Positions 1-12,104 of a DNA stretch of 64,000 nucleotides are shown in pieces (position 1 is the first letter of the stretch; every line of letters begins with the position of its first letter). The notes beneath the pieces were generated by a model. It searched no databases and was not told the origin of the DNA. It saw only the letters and a list, made by a program, of their open reading frames with translations. The DNA is from Neckera pumila (taxonomy: Eukaryota; Streptophyta; Bryopsida; Hypnales; Neckeraceae), in assembly GCA_963969595.1 (NCBI GenBank), contig OZ018408.1:6073823-6137822 (forward strand), in the 5' to 3' direction. The position numbers and the translations under genes were made by a program.

Positions 1-93
1 AGAGAATGATTCCCAAAGACGTGTTTGTAAAAAGAATTGAATGAATGCAGAGAATGCCCATTTCGAGGGAATGATTCCCAAACGCTAGCTCAC

Positions 94-698
94 CTTTTGC
101 CGAGCAGCATGCGCGTGATGTTGTTGCTAGCAAGGTGAGCCAGCCTCAACCCCATATTAATTTTCTTCCCTTCCAAGGCGTCGTCGTAAAGCGACTTCAC
201 AAACAGACCAAACTCCTCGAGGCGGGGCGTCCGAAACGTCGCCAACTGCTTCGCCGAAAAAAGCTCCAACATAGAGATCTTCCGCATGTGACGCCAAGCC
301 GGGCCAAGGGGCGCTCCACCGATCCCGAGGAAGTCGTCGGAGAAAATTTTCGTCACAAAGCCATGCTGCGGGCGACTCGCCCACGACTTATCGTGCACCT
401 TCAAAAACTCCTTGGCCGCGTCGGCCGTGCCAGCGACCACCATCGCGTTCGTGCCCATTTTCACGAACACGATGGGTCCGTATTTCTGGTGCATTCTCCA
501 GAAAGTTTGATGAGGAAGCTTGGACATATTGTGTAGGTTTCCAATCACTGGCAGCATCATCGGCCCAGGCGGCCACTTCGTACTTCGGAGGTTCATCGTA
601 TACGCCACAAGAGCCGCAAGCGTCGTCACCAAAATCGCCACAGCCCACCATGACCCCGGGGCATTGCCCCAGGACCCTCCAAGAGACTCCATCACCAT
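94..698 (-). CDS. Cytochrome P450, plant A-type, first exon (partial gene)
   Basis: Coding exon of a haem-thiolate monooxygenase; the rest of the gene, including the haem-binding Cys loop, lies beyond the left edge. The 201 visible residues show an N-terminal membrane anchor (about 17-36), the proline-rich hinge WPPGPMMLPVIGN (42-54), the substrate-recognition region after SWASRP (105-110), and the C-helix WxxxR as WRHMR (W135, R139). This order is typical of CYP71-clan, ER-anchored P450s. The exon ends after GGC AAA AG at a strong donor, AAAAG|GTGAGC (donor GT at 93-92), in phase 2, just after the LLGK segment. The start at 698 was chosen because it is the first ATG; a second ATG at 692 (residue 3) is possible. 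The family and substrate cannot be assigned without the missing C-terminus. Confidence 0.88.
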
Positions 699-842
699 GG
701 ATTCTGTTGCGTCGCCTACAATTCCAGCACGAGCATCTCACAAACTCCCCCTCCACAATCAGGACTTCGGACACAGAACTCTACCTCGATCACGAAGACT
801 CGAAGAGTCGAATGTCTAGTTCTTTCCCACCCAGGATTAATC

Positions 843-850
843 CTTATATA
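843..850 (-). promoter_or_regulatory. Candidate TATA box of the P450 gene
   Basis: On the reverse strand the sequence reads TATATAAG, about 145 bases upstream of the P450 ATG. That spacing allows a 5' leader of roughly 110 bases. No transcript start was seen directly, so this is inference from motif and position. Confidence 0.45.
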
Positions 851-859
851 CTCTCTACC

Positions 860-2536
860 GTCTGTGGATCTTCGGGTGACGTGATCAGGGGTCTCCTTCT
901 TGTTTTATTGAACTATGATTTCAGTGAAACCTTTTTGAGGTTAAAACTGAAAAGCATTTTAATTTCATGATCAAAGATGAGATTCCATCGTCAATCTAGC
1001 ATTTTTTTCTAGAAGATCTAGCTAGCTTTCGAGGTCAAAACTGTAAAACGATTTCATGCCGGTCAAAGGCAATCGAGTGTTCCTTTTTCTAGAAGATCAG
1101 CCTTCCTTTCCCACCTGAAAAGAAATTTGGCGTATTAAAGAGATTTTACTGCAGCTGCTGCTGGTGATTGAACACGGTGCGGAAAGATCGATTCAATGTG
1201 CTCATCAAAGACGTCGCGCGCAATCGATGAAGTGAATGTTGAGTCCCGTGTTGAGTCTGGAGTGGTCGATCTTGTATGCATAATAACAGTTTCGATTACG
1301 GTCGATTAGTTGACAACAATGTGGATAGTCTGTCTGAGCAGTACAAGCGGCGACCTCGGCGTCATCGCCGGAAGAGTAGTCGAGGTAGTTCAGCTGCTGC
1401 TGTCGCTTGTCCATTGTCCATTGCGGGGTCAGCGCCTGAGTGTCGCTCGCCCTTTTGGAGCTCAATCACCCTGTCCGTCCTTCTGAAAAGGTACAAGAGG
1501 TACAAACGTTTTTTCGCCCATTATTTGACTTTCTTCCTTTTGACATTCTTCCTTTGTAGGATTCCTTTTTTTTGGTATTCTTTTTTCCCATTATTTGACT
1601 TCCTCCCTTTTGGCACCCCTTCGTTTTCATCATTTCTGATTCCAATAAAATAAAAATAAAAAATAAAAAAACTAGGTTAAATTTTATTTTTTTTCAATAC
1701 CCAAATAGAAGGCACAATCGAAGACATCACCTTGTTCCAGAAAAGGAACAAATTGAAAACCTAACTCGTTACAAAAAGAAAAGGGAAAATAAGAACTTAA
1801 CTTATTACAAGAGTACAAAATAAATCCATATTACTATTGTGCATCTGCATTTTATATGTGGTGTAGTAAAGCAATAAAACTAGTTTTTAATTTTCTTTAT
1901 ATTTTTTAATTTGATATAATGAAAATGATCATATTAAAAAATTTGAGCTTTATAATTTGATCAAAATATAGAAGTAGTTTCAACTCTTTCAAAATGGTTG
2001 AATTCTGGTTCTCATATTCATCCACAAATGTGAAGATTTGACAATTTACAACTCTCCATTAAATGTTAAAGAAATAAATTAGGAATTCAAGATAAGAATT
2101 TTTAACAAAAAGTATCTCTTATTCATGCTTTAAAAAAAGAATAAATCAAAAGAAGTACATAAATACTAAGTGGATAAGAATTTTGTTATGGAATTGAAAA
2201 ATCCCAATTCCAGTTGTAATGTTCAAATAAGAAATTTGCATCCTATGGTTTATTTATTTTTCCAAAAACATTGAAAATTGAGATCAATGAAGGACTTCAA
2301 AGACTTCAAAGTGTATAGACTCCAAACTAAAAAATTTCATGTCTTTCATGTCACTTATAAAAATGAAATGATGTAAAACTATATACATATTATCCATATA
2401 TTTAGAAAACCAATTTCAAATTTATATTTCTTAAAACTTTTGGTTTTATTAAGGTACTCAGGTTACCTATGGCTCTGAAAAAAACTACATACCATTCAAT
2501 AATTTTTTACTCAAAAGGTATGAGAGTTCTTGCTCT
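860..2536. other. Gene-free stretch upstream of the P450
   Basis: No supportable gene. The first part is mixed composition, with a pyrimidine-rich patch at about 1500-1640 (runs of CTTTCTTCC and TTTTTTGG). From about 1650 it becomes strongly AT-rich. The open frames at 1205-1653 have no recognisable domain and look like chance. Confidence 0.6.
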
Positions 2537-2826
2537 TTAAGCCCTTAAGGACCGAGGCCCTTTTTTTGCCAAAAGACGCTCAAAACTGCCAATTCTATAG
2601 CAAAAAGTAAAAAAACTTGAAAAATGTTTTTTTTTCACATCTAACCGTAGGATCTTACACCTAACTAGTATGAGAGTGTGTGGAAAAAATTTCAGAATTT
2701 TTGTCCGCACAGATTGCAAGATATCTGCCTTTAAAGTGAAAAAAACAAGTTTTTCAGCACATTGCGGGACTAGATTTTTTGACTTTAAACATTTTTAACT
2801 TAAATTGTTTGCACTACAGAGTTTTG
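2537..2826 (+). mobile_element. Truncated TTAA-type (piggyBac-like) non-autonomous element
   Basis: Starts with TTAA followed by GCCCTTAAGGACCGAGGCC, close to the left end of the intact copy at 23698-24614. The next 270 bases follow that copy closely (calls to a REPEATED stretch such as TCTTACAC and CAGATTGCAAGATATC). Similarity stops after GCACTACAGAGTTTTG, and I find no convincing right terminal repeat. It is therefore the left third of the element. Confidence 0.7.
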
Positions 2827-3383
2827 TGGGATCATGTTGGTAGAATGCATTTTTTCAACACCATGTAAATAAACTACAAATTTTCAAAGTACTGAAAATA
2901 GGTTGTATCTAAAAACAATCATAGAGTCTTATGAATAGTGAAAGTACATTTTAGGCAAGAATCTGTAGTGTGAGATTTTAGGAAGTGTGCGCTTTTAGGT
3001 GTAATTACCTTAATAGTCGAAATCCATGTCTGCATTTTGGTAGAATTTCTTTTAGAAGGCAGAATCTGATGTTTTCTTGGGAGAGCGGCATTGATCCACG
3101 TACAATCCTCAACCAACTACTGTAGCGCATTGCGTACTTCTGCACGGAACTTCTTTCTTGTGGCGAGCACAACTCTCAATGAAGATCACGGTCCAACTGA
3201 TTTGCAGAGCATTGAGAATCTCACTAAAATACGCACTCTACACCCACAGTTGACACTGCACCCAAAGTGACACTTAATCCCTAAAAGCCCAAGGCCTTTT
3301 GGGGTTCAAAAGCATTATGGCTTTTGAAGTGCTATTGATTTTAATATCTCTAAGTTATAGACATCTCTACTGTACTATAGCAT
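2827..3383. other. Gene-free stretch
   Basis: AT-rich. It holds a short palindromic patch at about 3273-3308 (TTAATCCCTAAAAGCCC facing GGCCTTTTGGGGTT) that recalls the TTAA-type ends but is too degenerate to call. No gene seen. Confidence 0.5.
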
Positions 3384-3629
3384 TAGAGGGATTCGCAGGC
3401 CTTACAGGGTCGTTTCAGGCCCTTTCCCCAATGTTTCCAGATTCTATAAACAGCAGTACGGGTTGCTAGAATTTTTTTTTTTGCAAATATCATTTTAAGC
3501 AGATGTTTCTTTTTTCAAAAAATGATGTAGCAGTCGCTGTGCTATGTTAGCCAAGTGCTGCAACTGCGTTCCCGCAGTCTGGAAACGCATGGGAATTTGC
3601 AGCCCTGCAAGGCCCTCGAATCCCTTCTA
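3384..3629. mobile_element. TA-flanked MITE, copy 1
   Basis: About 246 bp bounded by TA. Terminal inverted repeats are GAGGGATTCGCAGGCCTT on the left and AAGGCCCTCGAATCCCTTC on the right (imperfect). The interior shares blocks in reverse orientation with the element at 28714-28958 (CGTTTCCAGA, GTAGCAG, TGAAACG), and the lengths agree to one base. TA duplication and small size suggest a Tc1/mariner-type non-autonomous element. Confidence 0.68.
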
Positions 3630-6021
3630 CGGGTATGTGAGTAGATGACATGAATCAAATTTGGAGTCATTTGACGCCACGTAGATTGCAAAATTATAAT
3701 GCTTTAGCGTTGGAACAGGATGCTAAATTTTCCTAGCAACATGTTTGGAAGTGAATTTTGAATTCTAAACCTACTCAAATGAAAAATCTTTAAATTATAT
3801 AGACATTGATTCAAAGCCAGTATACAAACGCATTGGTGAAAGAAATTATCTTTCAATTGACACATTGTGACTACAAAATGGCTTTGAAATGTCAAAAATA
3901 GCAAGAAAAGTTGCAAAAAACACATTGAAGGCTAAATCTGCTTTTGTTAAAATGCTTTCTCAGTCACTCATAACTTTTTGGATTGATATGCAATTTTTGC
4001 CACACAAAATAGGCTAGTATGCACAATTTTTCCAAATTTTTTTGGAAAACAAACACTGCATGAAGAAGAAACAAGCCACCCAAAGTTTATTGTAATTCAA
4101 AAATGTTTGGATTATGAATGTTGAATTATTTCCAAAAATTCAAAACAGCTTGGATTAGCATAAAAAATTTAACACAACACTAGAATATAGGGGAATATAA
4201 ACCAACAAATTGTATTGTAAATAAACATTGGGTGAAGGAGATACAAACCCCCAAAGTTGTAGCCATCAAAAATCAATTTGGTGAACTCAAATTGAATCTA
4301 TAAACTTTGATTGGCTTCCAAAATGTCAATACATCTTGAATTGATTTGAAATTTTTTACCACACAAACAAGAAGAGAGAGCGTAGAATTTCCAACAAATT
4401 TTATTGAATTCAGACAGTGAATGCAATAGTTACAGTACTTTGAATAAGACTTGAAACTATGTGAGGGCACTTGTGGTCACCTTGGGTAGTGAGGGGTCAA
4501 GGTAGAATTGAACCCAATACCATCAATCATCCAATTTTGACATCTATTGAACCCTCCCATTTGCATCAATCCTCTACATATTATCTTAATATTAGCAATT
4601 CTTTAGCATCATGACAATGCACTTGGAGAGGGGACATGTCAACATATGGTTTAGCATAGGTCTGTCCATGCTTTACCGATTTAGTCTCAACAAACTCTGA
4701 AAAAGCACTGAAATCCATTGTCATGTAAAAATGTCTTTATTCTACTTGCAAATGTCTTCTCACTTAAAACTTTTCAATCTTTGAAAAATATTTGAGTTGA
4801 CAAATAGCTTCTCTAAAGTACCTAGGTAATAAATTTTGATGATAATAGGTTGATCTACCCTATATCTAGACAGAAAAAATACCTAGGCACTCATTAGAGA
4901 AGATGTATAGAGGCTCTCCTAAATATTCATATATAATAAAACTGCCATAATTAATTCAGAACTTATATTTTTCAACAAATTTTGGACTTATTGAAGTGCA
5001 AGTAATATACTTAGTGTATAAAATTTAAAAAAACCTCTTTTAACTTTATGTTTTTAAGAACTTCATCAAATTTATTAGTGATAATAATCTTTTAGTGCAT
5101 GTATTTTTTTCAAGATTCTTTAGTAAATAGATTAAAAATTCTTTTTGGAAGTTTTGGTAAGAATTTTACAAATTTACAAATTTTATTGAGTAAAATTTTA
5201 ATGACTTAAAGATGACTTTAAATAGATTTATTTTTTATAATTCACTCCAAAAATCTCCAAAAAATTGTGAAAACTTACATATATATATATATATTTATTT
5301 TATACAGTTTTCAAATTTTCCACAGCTTTTGGATGATTTTTTGAGTAAATTATAAAAATCGTACATATTTAGTTTCATATTCTAGTCTATAATATTTCTT
5401 TCAATAAAAGTTTTAAAATTTATAAAATTCTTTTTTTTTAAATTCAAAAAATAATTCTCATTCCACCTACTAAAGAATCTTGAAATAAAATTTACTTGAA
5501 TTAAAGTTTTTTATCACAATTAAATTTGATTATATTCTTAAGAAATCAAAGTTTATTCAAAAAAATTTGAAATATTTTTTTATGCGTGTGTTGTTTGTAC
5601 CACAACATGTCCAAGTCTAGTTTCCAATCTCTAATTACTCAATCAGCTACCAGTATGGCAATTTTTGTAAAGGTATGCTTTCACTTAGTGTTAAAGAGTG
5701 TTGTTATTGAAGGCCTAGGAACAAATTTAGACCTACTTCTGGACTAGATTCAAATTGCAATCACGCCTAACACCAAGTGAGAATATACATTAATTGTGCA
5801 AAACATTTTGAAAGCCATTAAACACAATCTGAAAATAAAAGTCAATGAAGGTCTATAATTGTATTTTAGTACACTAAAAGACAATACTTTGCAAATTCAT
5901 AACTAATTTATTCATACAATGTTCAAATACTGCATGCTAAAGTCTGGCTCAACCTTACTTTCAGATGCCAATAAGAAGTAATAAAAATAATTTTATGTTT
6001 AATAATAAAACTATGTTCAAT
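3630..6021. other. Gene-free AT-rich stretch
   Basis: No gene seen. A short (AT)n run lies at about 5279-5295. The open frames here are short and without recognisable domains. Confidence 0.55.
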
Positions 6022-6218
6022 TATGGCAAATTTCATTAAAATGGCGCCATTCCAAAACTTTGGCACTTTCACAATTTAGAACAGCCATTTTGAAATCTAT
6101 ACCTGTCCTAGATGGTTTAAAACGGCTGTTCTAAAATCTATGCTTGTCCTAGATGATCAAAATAGCACGCTGTCAAAATGGCACGTGGAATACCGCCATT
6201 TTAACGAAATTCCTCATA
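6022..6218. mobile_element. TA-flanked MITE of about 197 bp
   Basis: Bounded by TA on both sides. The left end TGGCAAATTTCATTAAAATG faces CATTTTAACGAAATTCCTCA on the right, so about 30 bp pair with a few mismatches. The interior holds a direct repeat, two copies of a stretch containing CTTGTCCTAGATG or CCTGTCCTAGATG. Confidence 0.6.
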
Positions 6219-6986
6219 AATGTAATTAGGGTTGATTGTAGGTGAACATATTTTACTATCGATAAATTCATTTTCAAAATCTCCTTCTAACCAAACTTGA
6301 TTTTTGAAGGAATATTGAGCAATAGATTCTCCTATTTCCAATGGTGAAATTGTTCAATAGCTCTATAATCTAGATACCATCATAGATGAAATTACACACT
6401 TTTAGATGAATATATGTGTTTTCATCCAAATTTTTCATTTTTCATCCATGTCAATGGATGTAAATTACTTCACCACTCCATTATACAGTGGGGTATTGAT
6501 AGTTCATTTACAAGATTTTGCTCCCTGGAAGTTTTTATTAGCAAGTTCCTAAACTTCAGTAAGCTATATCATGCTCAAAAATGAATTCATTTTCAAACCA
6601 CAAGTTTTGTTGGAATTGTAAAGAAGAGTACTTTATCACCATAACAAATATGTACATGTGAAATTCAAAATTATACAACATTTTGGATGTTTTTTATACA
6701 CTATCTATCATATAGTGATATCACCCTTCGTCAAAATTTATGCTTGCATTTGATTGGGCATATTCAAAATGATTGTTTGTAGTTGTAGGAATACTTTGTT
6801 TCATACCATCTAAATTGCTTATATGATTTCGTGCTTATTCTTCACCCCATTGCAAAAATCTATAACTATCTTCCAAAGGATGGTAGATAATGTATAAAAG
6901 AAATCCAAATTGTAAGATTTTGGATTTCACATTTTTCACTTGTTATGAAGTTGAAGTGCACTTCATTGAGATTCCAACACAATCTG
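6219..6986. other. Gene-free AT-rich stretch
   Basis: No gene, repeat or terminal structure recognised between the MITE on the left and the 4-bp-TSD element on the right. Confidence 0.5.
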
Positions 6987-6990
6987 TTGT

Positions 6991-7721
6991 GGGTCGTTGC
7001 AAGAAACGCCGTCCACTTTTGGTCCATTTTGGCCTGTTTTCGAGTACTCCTGAGATTTTGCATATGAAATTTTAAAAATAATATAAAAGAAGGAAAATTA
7101 GTACAAGACTAAAAGTAGGATATCCCCAAAATTTCAGATCTAAAAAAAATCTAGATCAAAAGTTATTCACAAAAAAGAGTGAGGTGAAATTTTGAAGAAA
7201 ATACATACTTTGAAGTTTTAATTTGTAAAAAATAGGAAAAAAGAAGTTCAAAGAAAGTAAAAATAGACCATTTGGGAAGACTTTATAGTGAAGAGATTTG
7301 ACCAAAAAATTGATCCTGAAGTCTTCTAAAATGTTCAGAACTCCGCGCGCAAGAGAGCCTTCTTTGCATGGACATAGACAACACAAAATAAAATATTTTT
7401 TAATGCCCCTTGGTAGAAACATGAGTTCCTACTATGCAAATAGACCATAGAAATTTCAGCTCTAAGTCATTAAATTTGAGTGCTCCTTATTACTCAAAAC
7501 CCCTAAATCGCAAAACGTGACAAATTAGTTAAATTGAAATTTAAATATAAAATGATTTTTTAAAATTTCTAGAAAATATGAGATATGATTAACCTCAAGA
7601 CAGACATCTCCAATAAAAAATTCAACTTCATGCAAGTTATGCTTCAAAAGTTATTGCAAAAAGAAGCTTCCACAAGCTCCTTGTGACAATTCAACAGGAC
7701 CGGTGTTTCTTGCAATGACCC
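6991..7721. mobile_element. 4-bp-TSD inverted-repeat element, copy A
   Basis: 731 bp. Ends GGGTCGTTGCAAGAAACGCC and (inverted) GGGTCATTGCAAGAAACACC. Flanked by a direct TTGT at 6987-6990 and 7722-7725. The interior aligns along its whole length with copy C at 19486-20198 (shared blocks such as GAAGACTTTAT, AGAAACATGAGTTCCTAC and AAACGTGACAAATTAG). No coding potential. Confidence 0.82.
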
Positions 7722-7757
7722 TTGTTTAAAAACTGGGTTTTCTTTGAGCAAGCTAGA

Positions 7758-8492
7758 GGGTGATTGCAAGAAACACGTGTACTATTTGTTGCGTTTTGCA
7801 ACAATACTCGTGATTTTTTCTGGAGTATTTTAAAATTAGAAAAGTTAAATTTAAAAAATTTAAAAAATATGGCTAATGTATGTGTCTTAAAGATGAAGAT
7901 AACCACCAAAGGAAAAGCATAGGAAAATTCTCTAAGTAGGAGAACTAGAAAAGTGCCAAAACTCAAGAAAATAGATACTTTGATGTTTAAATTAGTTAAA
8001 AATAAGAAAAAACTAAAACTAAAACAAAACAAAAATTGTTCATTTCTAACAACTCTATAAAGATGGTCATTTACAAAAGAAACCACCAAAGATATGTTTC
8101 ATATGTTTCAAAATGCAAGCTGAATGAAGCTCACTTTGTAAACTTCTACACCACATAAAATTAAGTATTTTTAAAATTGCTTTGGAAAATAGCTATAAGT
8201 CTAATAGAAGACAATCTTCTCCAAATTTCAACTCCACATTCGTTTTTTTGGGTACTAAATAGTACTAAATCCCCCCCAAATTAGCAAGTGTGACATAATA
8301 TCGGGGTCTATTATTAAACAGTAAAAAAAATTCAAAACTTTCCAAAAAATCAAACAAAGTATATAATAGCCGTAAGTACCTTGTATATGAATTTTGAGTC
8401 ATTTGGAGTCAAAATACAAAAGTTATAGCCAAAAAAATAATCAGCACACAACGTGTGACAAGAAATAGTACAAGCGTTTCTTGGAATCACCC
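7758..8492. mobile_element. 4-bp-TSD inverted-repeat element, copy B
   Basis: 735 bp, 36 bases after copy A. Ends GGGTGATTGCAAGAAACACG and (inverted) GGGTGATTCCAAGAAACGCT; pairing continues for about 34 bases. Flanked by a direct TAGA at 7754-7757 and 8493-8496. The interior is related to the other copies but more diverged. Confidence 0.8.
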
Positions 8493-8496
8493 TAGA

Positions 8497-9184
8497 GCTT
8501 CCTAAAGTTGCTGAACTCTGTAATGAAAACTGACTGAAACACTAGTAAATGAGCTGTACCCCCCTCTACATTACTTTGCTTTGTGTGCTGCCTAAAATTA
8601 ATGAAAAAAAAATCACTGCTTCTTACCCTTTGTGCCTAATCCCTAACTTATATAAACCAAAGTCTTACCGATCATAAATTTCCTTCCCTCTATCCCACTC
8701 ACAGCCTACTCCACTGGCTGCCCAGGACGCACAATTGACATCAATTATGTTAATTACGTTACTCCTGTTGGGATAAACCTTACATAATTGACTTAAGAAA
8801 AATTAAACCTTAAGTTTAGAAAGTTCAAATTCACTGATTTAATATAAAAGAATCCAAGTGATAAATATTGCTTAGTAGAATCTTACAAGGAGATGAATGA
8901 GCACATGATTAATTTCCACTTTCAGCACAATCATACGAAGGACAATATCACAATTATAATAAAGAGGAGACTATCGGCACGAAGGACATTGATAGCTTAA
9001 TTCCGTTAAAAATACTTACGTCTTAGTTTGCAGTATATAATTTCAAACTGCCGTCACATTCCTTTATAGACGGAGGGGAGTAGAATTTTTTCGTGTCACT
9101 TACTCCGTATTTAATATTAACACATAACTGCTTTAATATTAATTATCACATAAATTGATAATGCCAGTGTAAACTTGAGCAGTA
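8497..9184. other. Gene-free 3' flank of the SINA-type gene
   Basis: No coding signal. This is the downstream side of the reverse-strand SINA-type gene and probably contains its 3' UTR and polyadenylation region, but I could not pin a signal. Confidence 0.45.
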
Positions 9185-10610
9185 TCACAAGAGCGAAAGC
9201 TCCACGTCAAACGAGGGACCATCCTTTTGATCATGGTATAGCTTCGGAACGAGCAGGCAATCTCCAAGTCGCACAACTTTACTAAGCACCGCACAGTCCT
9301 TTTGATTGTCATGAATCGGCCCTTCAATGCAGTGGTTCTCCTTGAATCCTCCACTTCTTTCAAAACTAACGCCAAGTTGATACTGCTTCACCGATTTACA
9401 AGCTCCAAACGAGGTGCATGAGAAGCTGTACCTACAAAACTTCTCCTGAAACTGGTGATGAATCAGGAACAGGCTTTCATTCTCGGAGTCGACAGCTTCG
9501 TATTCTAAAGCTTCCAGTAACACATACTGGCTCCACGATTTGTCATACGCACCGTCGATTGTGAAGGACACTTTCCTCTCGTCGTGGGGACGCAGAACTT
9601 CCAGGAGGGAGCCGTTGTGAACCAAGTGAAAGTGCTGGCGGAGACGTAACTTCGGACAGAGGTGATTGCAACCGACAACTGGGCAGTGGTAAGGGCGAAA
9701 CACACAAAGCTCCTCGTGCTTGCGATGGTTTCTTTTGCTCCTTGTGTAGTGAAGCAATTCCTTGCAGCCCCAGGGGGCGTACTTGCAGTTTACTTGGAGT
9801 GATTCGATGATCTTCTCCAATGCAATGCAGCGGTTGGAGCCGATTGGACCGGAGCATGTCGGGCAGGAGCCTTTGGGAAGCTTTTTGCAACAGCCTGCGC
9901 AGGTGGCGTGACCATTTGAGCACTGGAATCATAAAACCACCACTCTTTAGTCTCTCAGGATTAAGTTTCATTTGAAACTCTCACCAGAGAAATGCAAAAA
10001 GTCCATAGACTCAATTCCATTGTGAAAGTGTGGAACTTCACACTCAGCTTGCGTGTGGAATAGAGCCCGAAACTCCATACTCCAGCTGTGAAATTCTGTA
10101 CTAGTTGCACTATGGAATTAAGTGAATGGACGTTACAGTTGTCTTGTGGGATCCTCTCAAAATTATATGTCCTACGTATTCAAACCCAATTAAAGCTTCA
10201 TAAAATTATGACTTCTTTGTGTCTTCGATCATAATCACATCGCTCTACAGAATGGAGATTTGCGTTGGTGTCTAATTACCGATGTATCAAGTAAGGCCCG
10301 TCAATTTAAAACCTGGAAAATCCGAATTACTGTTCCAACCATTGAAAAAGTCATGACGCAATAAGAATGTAATCAAACGTTGCGCACTCCTGAAGAAGAA
10401 ATTAAAGAGCTTGCAGTTAGTTAGCGTCCGGACCTGGAACACGGGCGGAAAGAGAGGCTCTAAACAAATGGGGCACTCCAGAGTGTCGAAATCCAAAGCA
10501 CAGTGCTTCCGCTTCACATGTTCTCTGTAGGCAGGCTTCGTGGGTGTGGAGTTTCGCTCTGTCGGTCCTGCCTCTGACGCCATGGCTTCTCTCCGTCTTT
10601 GATTCTGCAT
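9185..10610 (-). CDS. SINA/SIAH-type RING E3 ubiquitin ligase, two exons
   Basis: Exons 10610-10434 and 9922-9185 join in phase 0 to a 304-residue protein. A RING finger straddles the junction: C46-x2-C49 at the end of exon 1, then C60-x3-H64-x2-C67-x2-C70-x8-C79-x2-C82 in exon 2. It is followed by the two SIAH zinc fingers: C105-x6-C112 with H128-x3-C132, then C139-x4-C144-x11-H156-x4-H161. The C-terminal part (about 165-304) matches the substrate-binding TRAF-like region in position and length. Seven-in-absentia proteins attach ubiquitin to targets for degradation. The donor is CAG|GTCCGG and the acceptor TATGATTCCAG. The start is uncertain: ATG at 10610, or ATG at 10583, which has the stronger context (GCCATGG). 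The RING and finger residues are all present, so the gene looks functional. Confidence 0.88.
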
Positions 10611-11145
10611 TCAGCTACGTCCTTTGATTGCTCACACTGGCCTTCGATTCCCACATTGCATGCAATTAAATATTAACCAGTCTGCATGTGTCTAATTTGC
10701 AAACTGCTCGACGCTCAATGGTATTCCACGACTTTGGCTCTTTCAGTAGCGGCAAGGACTGAAACTTAAATCTATATCGGTGCCAGTTTTTAGAATTTCG
10801 TGTAGATTTGAGCCACAATTTCGCTTGCTTGGAAGATATTCAACGGAATTCTGTTATTGCTGTTGTTGGGTTCAGCAGAAGCTTTGATTTATATATTCAT
10901 CACGATTTCTGTTGATTGATTTTCATCATTCTTGTTTATCCTGTTGAAGTGCCAGCAGCATTAGTAGTTTCGTACCCCCTGGAATCAATCTTGGACTGGC
11001 CAGCATTTATTGCGAACCTGGGGCACCTGGTGGTAGTCGAGATTCAATAGTATGATGGCGTTAGAGCATCATCAATCTTTTGTGTGGTGCAAAATTGGAT
11101 ATAATATTCATGAATATTCATTGGTTGTGAAAAAGGGAGGTCTTC
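10611..11145. other. Intergenic, upstream of the SINA-type gene
   Basis: Probable promoter side of the SINA-type gene. No clear TATA box or coding frame recognised. Confidence 0.4.
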
Positions 11146-11399
11146 TACACTGAATAGGGGTATTAAGGGGACCAAAAAATTAAGGGGACTTCTACACTAA
11201 ATAGGGGCATTAAGGGGACCAAAACATTGAGGGGACTTACCTCATAGTGAATGCATGCAAAACGTAACCAGTGAACATGTGTACATGAATAGTGACTAGT
11301 GAACATGTGTAACCAATGAGCCAGTGAACATGTGTAAATATTTTTGTAGTGTGAATGTCAATGAATTAGTATGGGTCCCCTTAATACCTATTCAGTGTA
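11146..11399. mobile_element. TA-flanked MITE with an empty-site counterpart
   Basis: 254 bp including flanking TA. Ends CACTGAATAGGGGTATTAAG and (inverted) CACTGAATAGGTATTAAGGG. The left end is followed by a second, tandem copy of the same motif about 47 bases on, and the middle has three copies of AGTGAACATGTGTA. The host sequence on both sides (GTGAAAAAGGGAGGTCTTC before, CAATAGTTTGACTTCCAATG after) recurs at about 25190-25245 without the element and with a single TA, which fixes the insertion point and the 2-bp duplication. Confidence 0.82.
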
Positions 11400-12104
11400 C
11401 AATAGTTTGACTTCCAATGAGCATCTTTGCATGTTTTTAAGGAAATGATACTCACGGTGTCTGAAGGGATGAATTCCATGGTCACCAGTCTGTCCTTTAA
11501 CGGTTAAGTAGACACTATTAAATTGGACTTTAAAATTGACCTTAGTGAATAACGAAAGATTGGGCTAAATAAAACTGCTCCATGTTGTGCTGCCATAAGA
11601 GACTCCAGGGTCGCTCTTTTAAGTAAACGTATGCTGAAAACTGTCGTCTTGCTGTAAGCTTATGCATGAATGAAGTTGTTCTTATCCAATTTAATGGCAA
11701 TACCGGTCATCATGTCCTTGCAAAAGACGAAAATAACATACTGAAAATGCCAGATGAAGCCATTATAATCTTGAACCAGTACCCTTCAGCATTGGAGCTG
11801 GAGATAGAATGATATTTGACAAACCAAAGATCATCTTTCAAGGACCTCTACTAGCTAGATACACAAGCACCTCAAGGGTAAAAGGATTTACAACCTCCCA
11901 CCGTTACTCTACACATACTCAAAAATCCAGCTCTAAAATCGTACTGCCTGGTCCAGGTGCAGATCATCAGCATTTGCAACGAAGGTTTTTCTACAGGTCC
12001 ATGAAAGTTATGATCCGGTGATGGGGAAGCAGAAGCTTGGAGAGAACCGCTCAGGAAATCCGTAAGAATGTAATACACAAAAAAACAGAAGCACTTCAAG
12101 ATGT
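11400..12104. other. Intergenic, 3' side of the starch synthase gene
   Basis: No coding signal. Presumably includes the starch synthase 3' UTR next to 12104. The short open frames at 11809-12021 show no domain. Confidence 0.45.

Noticed and set aside
1205..1653. Overlapping open frames on both strands upstream of the P450
   Set aside because: No recognisable domain; one is largely hydrophobic or pyrimidine-driven and the two strands exclude each other.
3273..3308. A further TTAA-type end (TTAATCCCTAAAAGCCC)
   Set aside because: Too degenerate, and no matching opposite end at a sensible distance.
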